The position numbers and the translations under genes are program-made. The notes under the pieces are model-generated. The model searched no databases, was not told the DNA's origin, and saw only the letters and a list, made by a program, of their open reading frames with translations. This document shows, in pieces, positions 59,701 to 64,000 of a DNA stretch of 64,000 bases; position 1 is the stretch's first letter; every line of letters begins with the position of its first letter. This stretch comes from Anthoceros angustus (taxonomy: Eukaryota > Streptophyta > Anthocerotopsida > Anthocerotales > Anthocerotaceae), in assembly GCA_010909165.1 (NCBI GenBank), contig VJWM01000108.1:496001-560000 (forward strand), in the 5' to 3' direction.

Positions 59701-62500
59701 GGCCCCTTCAAGGCCACCGTGCCCTTCAAGATCAATAGCCTGGACACGGTGAACATCGCGGTGGCCGGGGAGGGGGTCCCCGTGCACCTGGACCTCCTGG
59801 ACCCCAAGCAGAAGTGCCTGACCTTCAAGCCGCTCAAGCTGGGGCAGACTGCCAAGATCGCGGTGAAGCTGGTGAACCGCAGCCGAGCCCAGATGCACCT
59901 CAGCTTCCAGCCCAGCCGCGCGGCCCTGGCGCAGTTCGACGTGGAGGCCCTGCCGGCGGAGGGGCTGGACATCCGGCCGCGCATGTCGGGCGTGGCGGAG
60001 CTGCATTTCCGGCCGCACTGCCGGATCCCGGCCTTCACCGAGGGTTTGGAGGTGGACGTGTCCGGCACCAAATGGACGGTGCTGTGGGTGTCGGGGGCCT
60101 GCGTCGGGACTCAGGTCAGTCTGAGCAGCAACAACCTTCCCTTCGGCGAGGTGGTGTTGGGTTCCCGCCAGTCCAAGAAGCTCAGCATTCACAACACGGG
60201 GGATATGGGCACCAACTTCCACTTCGCCGTCTCCCCCGACTTGGCTGCAGACTTCACCATCTTCCCCGAGGACGGGTTTCTGGCGCCGCAGCAGGTGGCG
60301 CTGGTGGATATTACTTTCCACCCGTCCAAGGTGAACCCGGATGTGAGCGTGGAGAACATCCCCTGCCAGGTGGAGTGCGGGGATACGCAGTATCTGACGC
60401 TCACGGGGAGGTGCGTGGAGCACGCCCCGGCCGAGGCCCTGCTGGCCTTCACGGCCCCGGTGCGGAGCTCGCACACCATCACCATCCAGCTCAAGAACGA
60501 GACGGAGGAGGACTGGCTGCTGCTCCCCAGGATCCGGAACCAGTACTGGAAGGCCCCGACCCATGTGGCTGTCAAGGCGGGGCAGGTTGTGGGCTACAAT
60601 GTCACCTACACGCCCATGCACATGTGCCCGACTGTCATCACGCCTCCTCCTGCTGCTCCTGTCACTCCTGCTGCTGGTCCTGCAGCCAAGAAGGGGAAGG
60701 CTGCTGCTGCTGCTGTTCCGACCAGCGTGCTGGTGAAGCACCAGGGATCCGTCTTCTTCCCTCTTCCGGATGGCTCTGCGCTCTTCTATGACCTAGTGGG
60801 GGATACGCAGCCGCCGCTGTCGGCTGGGGATGTCAAGTATGATGTCAAGGCACGGTGTGATCACCCCGTGCACTTGCAGGTGCTCAACTGGCTCAAGGTT
60901 CCCCAGCAGTTCACCATCTCTGTGCAGCTCTCCAAGCCTGCGGGTGGGACGGGAACGGATAAGAAGGATGGTAGGAGCAAGTCCCCTACAGCTGCTGATA
61001 AGGAGAAGGAGAAGAAGAAGGCTGCTGCTGATAAGGAGAAGGAGAAAAAGAAGGCTGCTGCTGACAAGGAGAAAGAGAAGAAGCCCAAAGCAGCAGCTGA
61101 GCCCACCAAAGGCGGTGCCAAGGGGTCTCCCGATCAGCAGCAGCAGTTGTACGACACCCTTAAGGGCCCCACGCTCATCGATGTGCCGGGCAACTCTTCC
61201 AGGGACTGCGTACTCCACTTCTACGCCCAGAAGCCGGGCCTCACAGCTGCACTGGTTACCTTCACCAACCAGGCCTCCGGGGAGTACATCTTCTACAACA
61301 TCACCTTTGAGGCCAGCGAGCCGGACCTTGTCCAGCAGCTGCTCTTCCGCTGTCTGGTGAGGCACAAGCAGACCAAGACCATCAACTTCACCAATCCGCT
61401 GGATGTCCCCGTCACTCTCACTTGTCTCTGCGAGCACGAGGACATCACTGTGCCGCCCGCCTTCGACCTGCTGCCCAAAGCCTCTCTCCCTGTGGAAGTG
61501 TCGTATCGTCCCATCTTGGAAACCAGCTGCGACACCATTCTCACCCTCTCCAACCCTCTCCTGGGAGACTATCTGTACAGCCTCAAGCTCTTAGGCCTGG
61601 CCCCTGCCTTCGAGCTACCTCTCAGTTTTGTAGTGCCTCTGGGCAGTCAGCAGGCCAAACCTTGCTTCTTCACGCACTACTTCCACGACAAGACTACCTA
61701 CACCTGTGAAATCAATCAGGCTGGACTTGATGGAGGCTTTTCCGTGGATTCCAAAGTTAACGCAGATGCGGCAACCTCGGAACTAGGTGTTCCTGTTCAG
61801 GTAATGTTACTTCTCCTCCTCGCTGCCCTCCCTCTCCTCTACTACTACTCGCTTTTCGTGACATGCATGCCATCCTTCAAAACCCACAAGAGCAACAAAC
61901 TGCAGGAGCTGACAAAATGCACACTAACACGCAACTAAAACTAAAAACATTTGGAACAAACAGATGTTGGTGAAATTTGAACCTCACGATGTGGTCACCA
62001 AGTTGCAAGGCCAGCTGACTCTATCTTCACCAACAGCGGGCACCTACAAGTGCAACTTGTTTGGAACTTGCACGCCACCTAGTCCCCAAGGTCCTATTCT
62101 TGTGATCAAGGGTAAAGGGCAAGCTAATTTCTCTAACGTGTTCTTGAAACCGGTGCAATACGTCTACACCGTGGACAACCCTGCATTTACGGTTGGGAAA
62201 GGAGAAAAGATGGCTCCCGAAAAGGCCACCAAAATTTCAATCTCCTTCAAGAGCTCGCCGACAGCATCCAAAAATGGGCGGCTCACCATTAGCTCTCCAG
62301 ACGTGGATTACTCTTGGCTCTTCTATCTTCAGGCTTTAGATGAAGAACCCGTGTATTGCCATGTCCCTGCCACAGACAAGGACAAGAAAAAGGGAGACAA
62401 AAAAGATGACAAGAAGAGCGATAAAAAAGACGACAAGAAGGGAGACAAGAAGGATGAAAAGAAAGGGGATAAGAAGGATAAGAAAGCTGCGAAGAAGTAG
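35381..62500 (+). CDS. HYDIN: HYDIN homologue, central-pair ASH-repeat protein, about 38 exons
   Basis: Giant axonemal protein of the C2 projection of the central pair, needed for ciliary and flagellar beating; in plants it serves motile sperm. Splice sites give an uncertain first exon at 35381, then exons starting at 35565, 35899, 36105, 36333, 36581, 36766, 37102, 37351, 37590, 37783, 38122, 38606, 38884, 39558, 40043, 40579, 40845, 41241, 41640, 42096, 42268, 42405, 42915, 43151, 43702, 43918, 44159, 44908, 50170, 50646, 50953, 51290, 51579, 51972, 52509, 57074, 59433 and 61964. Phases agree from 35565 onward. ASH/MSP-like repeats recur (ILDFGLVSYGF, IDFGEVKLGQTKKKRIRV, VNFGLVQVGKKDRRLLNL, LPFGEVVLGSRQSKKLSI), an adenylate-kinase-like domain lies in the 44908 exon, and the C-terminus has VDNPAFTV. 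Two exons are partly duplicated as displayed. Counting each once gives roughly 5,500 residues, against about 5,100 in human HYDIN. Confidence 0.95.
40380..40578 (+). other. GC-AG intron in HYDIN
   Basis: The exon ending ...GGACAG is followed by GCAAGA, and the next exon must start with A (at 40579) to keep the frame DRQDLQDKISV. No GT nearby gives a stop-free join, so a GC donor is the simplest reading. Confidence 0.7.
44908..49946 (+). other. HYDIN: HYDIN adenylate-kinase-like exon, with repeated copies
   Basis: The exon begins at 44908. It holds a P-loop, ILYGAPMIGKTSQGKLL (about 45,030-45,080), then CPIIDIEDLILDAI, a Lys-rich insert, the matching ADK segment CKVGVILDKVRSIHIPESNV with LLKCMLLALG, and a Ser/Lys-rich disordered stretch with VYVIFMRSDKL. 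It closes with an ASH-like part, WLIPPFESVKLTLRFWSQEV, before a donor. This order matches the Hydin-specific ADK domain of animals and algae. The end of the exon appears three times. Only the copy ending at 49946 has a clean C-terminal part (LTASAVCALPEITIFKL); copies ending near 47,215 and 48,828 are garbled there. Whether the kinase fold is active is unknown. Confidence 0.85.
47228..50557. repeat. Repeated blocks of the HYDIN ADK exon, next intron and next exon
   Basis: The segment from 45,687 to the exon end restarts at 47,228, just after GGTCCTTACG. It runs through the donor (48,828), the 223-bp intron and the next exon (49052 on), where it breaks near 49,404 and jumps back to sequence equivalent to 46,771. 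That part runs again to the donor at 49,946, the same intron and the clean exon 50170-50557. The two intron copies look identical, while the Lys-rich coding parts differ by small deletions; the first copy of the next exon has a stop (GACTAAAAAG for GACAAAAAAG) and frameshifts. Confidence 0.9.
50170..52308 (+). other. HYDIN: HYDIN exons 29-34
   Basis: Exons 50170-50557, 50646-50779, 50953-51128, 51290-51461, 51579-51878 and 51972-52308 join in frame. The first begins VKDPDHCKKLFIQNSGLF and carries a decapeptide-like repeat on the theme KPSTPKKEKE. The rest are ASH-like (VELEPNIITFERLLIGYS, ALKVMWRFTGLENLP, LNYGTLKVGEDSSKPIVL, HGIHFGYQTCLIPSEPRI). They link the ADK-like part to the second Lys-rich part. 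Confidence 0.88.
52590..56575. repeat. Direct duplication of about 2.0 kb inside a HYDIN exon
   Basis: Matching points lie 1,992 bp apart (for example the word TTGCCCATAGAG at about 52,972 and 54,964). The join is in the word AAAAGAACA, present both near 52,585 and near 56,570. The copies agree base for base over several hundred bases, then differ in short garbled runs. Confidence 0.92.
52640..52870. repeat. 45-bp coding repeat in HYDIN
   Basis: Five near-identical 45-bp units encode variations of ELGSPTAGKKKGKED (Ala-Gly then a Lys run, Gly-Lys-Glu-Asp, Glu, Leu/Ser, Gly-Ser-Pro). The array is partly repeated at 54,640-54,870 within the larger duplication. Confidence 0.9.
57074..58383 (+). 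other. HYDIN: HYDIN exon 36, GC-rich
   Basis: A 1.3-kb exon, open throughout, whose codons end mostly in G or C, unlike all exons to the left. It carries ASH-type units such as HIIEVTSIGTQVRNKLSFIA, NFGLVQVGKKDRRLLNLL and VHYGQVLINDTVVRTLTF. Acceptor GCGCAG and donor CAG/GTAAGC keep the frame with both neighbours. A long antisense frame here is a GC-rich shadow. Confidence 0.92.
58384..59432 (+). other. HYDIN intron filled by a minisatellite
   Basis: An intron of about 1.05 kb between exons 36 and 37, with donor GTAAGC and acceptor GGCTGCAG. Nearly all of it is the repeat described at 58,500-59,340. Confidence 0.85.
58500..59340. repeat. Minisatellite with AAACCCTAGG telobox-like units
   Basis: The first part repeats CCCATCCCAAGCATTCCC. 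The rest repeats CCATGTTGAAACCCTAGGAT plus a variable spacer; towards the right end the unit is a regular 30 bp (adding TCCTATGATG). Each unit holds AAACCCTA, the core of the plant telobox and of the plant telomere repeat, but as separate single words and not as a telomeric tandem array. Confidence 0.92.
59433..61800 (+). other. HYDIN: HYDIN exon 37, large GC-rich exon
   Basis: A 2.37-kb exon with GC-ending codons. It contains a run of ASH-type units (VHFSFLSYDFGPTFPYVSGL, CLTFKPLKLGQTAKIAVKLV, NNLPFGEVVLGSRQSKKLSI) and, near 60,960-61,100, a repeat of ADKEKEKKKAA that is Lys/Glu/Ala-rich. It then has QTKTINFTNPLDVPVTLTC and ends at LGVPVQ before a GTAATG donor. Confidence 0.92.
61964..62500 (+). 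other. HYDIN: HYDIN last exon
   Basis: The final exon reads MLVKFEPHDVVTKLQGQLTL, then YVYTVDNPAFTVGKGEKMAP and WLFYLQAL, and ends in a Lys/Asp tail and a stop at 62,500. VDNPAFTV and the closing FYL segment match the C-terminal end of HYDIN in animals. The Lys/Asp tail is an addition I do not know from animal forms. Confidence 0.92.
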
Positions 62501-62784
62501 GCCGATGCAGGTAACATTATTTTTTCACATCTTTGGTACAATCAATCAAGGGTTGTTCAAACATAGCCGTCTACTTGAACACTTGTTGCTGCTGGCTAGC
62601 TGTGACACAATTTTGTTGGCAAACAATTTCATCAGTTGTTTGCAAGTATGAACATATCAAGTCTACCTAACAGTGAGGGCATATCGAGTTCAGAGATGAT
62701 GCGATTAAATTAACCTCAATAATCTACAATCTTCGCAAATCCTAATCCTTCTGGATACAATTCTGCACAAGGTAGCTGTAGGTG

Positions 62785-64000
62785 TCAATGCCGATCCCCA
62801 CATGAACAAGACCCGTCCACGAATCGATGTACTCTATGTGCATCTCTCACAATGATCTCTCGCTTCTCAAGATGCGACATGACCTTTGTGCTGCTGTGGC
62901 AGTCATTGCACATGCGCAGATTCTTTGTCACTACCAAAGTTGAGCCATCTGGTGTGTTGAGCAGACCATACGCCAGGGCCAGTTTTTCCGCATGACCGCA
63001 CAAGGAATCCTCCTTCTCCTCCTCAGACACCGCCTTCAACACCAGCTCTGTTTGTGGCACATGGCCTCCGTCCCTTATCCTCCTATTCACGCTCCTCAGC
63101 AGCGTTGAAGAAATGTCAGACCTCTCTTCCCCGATAGTGAACTCGTGCACCTCCTTCTTCACTTCAATGCAGGCTTTTGCAGCTTTCTTCACAGCACCTG
63201 CTGCCTTTCTCATCCTCTCTATCCTATCCACGTCGTCCCACCTGCCTGCACCCGCGTAGATGTTCCCCAGCAGCACATACGAGCTTGCATCATCGGCTGC
63301 TAACCCTACAAGATGCTCAAAACAGCGCCTTCCACGCTCCACGTCGCCATGGCTTTTACACGCACTTAGTAGGGCTGTCCAGCCCACCACCTCATGGCCA
63401 AACGATGTACTTCTCAGCATATTTTCAGCCTCGTCCAATTTGCCTGACCGGCCCAGAAGATCAACCATGCAGCTGTAGTGAACATCGGTTGGCACAATCC
63501 CATGGTCCTCCACCATCGTTCTGAAAAACCTTTGCCCCTCATCCACCAGGCCTGCATGGCTGCATGCCACCAAAAGACTGGTGAAAGTTGCGGCGTCTGG
63601 CCGTATACCTTCTTCCAGCATCCGTTCGAAACAGCCAATTGCCATGTGACCGTCACTATGTTGAGCATACCCATTGAGCATAGCCGTCCATGTCACTGTA
63701 TCTCTTGTGGGCAGTCTGTCAAACACTTTGCGAGCATCTTCCAAACTCCCACATTTTGCATACAAGTCCACCAGGCAGTTACCAACCACCATGTTATCTT
63801 CAAGTTGTTGCGCACGGACCAGTGTGTGAAGCTCCTTCCCCTGCTGCAACGCTCCCACAGTGGCGCAGGCTTGAAGAAGGCTCACAAATATGACATGATC
63901 GCCTGGAGTGATTCCCTCACTTTGCATACTCCCATACAGAGCAAGGGCTTCTCGTCCAAGCCCCTGCTGACTATATCCAGCAAGCATGGCAGTCCAAGTC
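62785..64000 (-). CDS. PPR protein with DYW deaminase domain, 3' part only
   Basis: The minus-strand frame is open to the window edge, so the N-terminal part is outside. Proteins of this class bind organelle RNA and carry the C-to-U editing deaminase. Order seen: PPR repeats (NCLVDLYAKCGSLEDARKVF, TVTWTAMLNGYAQHSDGH, FTSLLVACSHAGLVDEGQ), E motifs (VVGWTALLSACKSHGDVERG), E+, the PG box GGHVPQTELVL, and the DYW domain with the zinc and catalytic set HAE (GHAEKLALAYGLL), CNDCH, and the second zinc motif ending CSC. The protein ends GSCSCGDRH instead of the usual GDYW, so the name-giving last residues are Asp-Arg-His. It is convergent with HYDIN, with about 285 bp between stop codons. Confidence 0.95.
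   Translation of the reverse strand, partial: TWTAMLAGYSQQGLGREALALYGSMQSEGITPGDHVIFVSLLQACATVGALQQGKELHTLVRAQQLEDNMVVGNCLVDLYAKCGSLEDARKVFDRLPTRDTVTWTAMLNGYAQHSDGHMAIGCFERMLEEGIRPDAATFTSLLVACSHAGLVDEGQRFFRTMVEDHGIVPTDVHYSCMVDLLGRSGKLDEAENMLRSTSFGHEVVGWTALLSACKSHGDVERGRRCFEHLVGLAADDASSYVLLGNIYAGAGRWDDVDRIERMRKAAGAVKKAAKACIEVKKEVHEFTIGEERSDISSTLLRSVNRRIRDGGHVPQTELVLKAVSEEEKEDSLCGHAEKLALAYGLLNTPDGSTLVVTKNLRMCNDCHSSTKVMSHLEKREIIVRDAHRVHRFVDGSCSCGDRH

Noticed and set aside
59401-60741. 446-codon antisense frame opposite HYDIN exon 37
   Set aside because: The same shadow effect of GC-ending codons; the sense strand reads as ASH repeats with correct splice sites.
24096-62500. Bacterial or viral contamination causing the AT-rich block
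   Set aside because: The genes there have spliceosomal introns with plant-type signals, and the HYDIN frame runs unbroken into the GC-rich flank.

Overview
The window reads as nuclear DNA of a land plant that still makes swimming sperm, most likely a fern or another seedless plant. Three things point there. A complete HYDIN-type central-pair (axoneme) gene fills 35.4-62.5 kb, and such genes are absent from flowering plants. There are PLS-class PPR genes, one with a DYW cytidine-deaminase domain, which is typical of plants with heavy organelle RNA editing. Introns are plant-like throughout, and the MRG, FIP1 and ATG9 proteins are of plant type. The genus cannot be read from the sequence; the repetitive style of the PPR proteins looks fern-like to me, which is inference.

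Layout. 1-4.6 kb is gene-poor, with short tandem repeats and a possible transposase remnant. 4.9-7.05 kb (+) is an 11-exon MRG chromatin-reader gene. 7.4-14.02 kb (-), convergent with it, is an 11-exon FIP1 (CPSF polyadenylation factor) gene carrying a long Arg/Glu/Ser repeat. 15.6-17.5 kb (-) is a decayed PPR gene lying head to head with an intact intronless PPR gene at 17.76-19.79 kb (+). 21.3-22.9 kb (-) has an unrecognised repeat-containing ORF and a short protein-like ORF. From about 23.3 kb the DNA turns AT-rich. 24.1-28.1 kb (+) is ATG9, with the N-terminus not found. 27.2-31.8 kb holds three partial copies of the ATG9 3' region, and 32.26-33.72 kb is a GC-rich minisatellite. 35.4-62.5 kb (+) is the HYDIN homologue: about 38 exons and roughly 5,500 residues once duplicated blocks are counted once. 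62.8 kb to the window end (-) is the 3' part of a PPR-DYW gene.

A recurring oddity is local direct duplication of 0.5-2.2 kb (FIP1 3' end, ATG9 3' end, the GC minisatellite, and two HYDIN exons). In the gene-containing cases the copies are identical in long stretches, differ mainly by scattered small deletions or garbled runs, and each copy tends to be intact where another is broken. I read most of these as likely assembly or consensus artefacts of long-read data, though real recent tandem duplication is not excluded. With each block counted once, almost all splice phases of MRG, FIP1, ATG9 and HYDIN close exactly.

The genes are not an operon-like system. They cover chromatin reading (MRG), mRNA 3'-end formation (FIP1), organelle RNA processing or editing (PPRs), autophagy (ATG9) and sperm flagellar motility (HYDIN). 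I found no strong evidence for an undescribed multi-gene system. The most unusual real features are the abrupt change in composition and intron density inside HYDIN, the telobox-like minisatellite intron, the DYW protein ending in DRH, and the unknown repeat protein at 21.3-22.3 kb.
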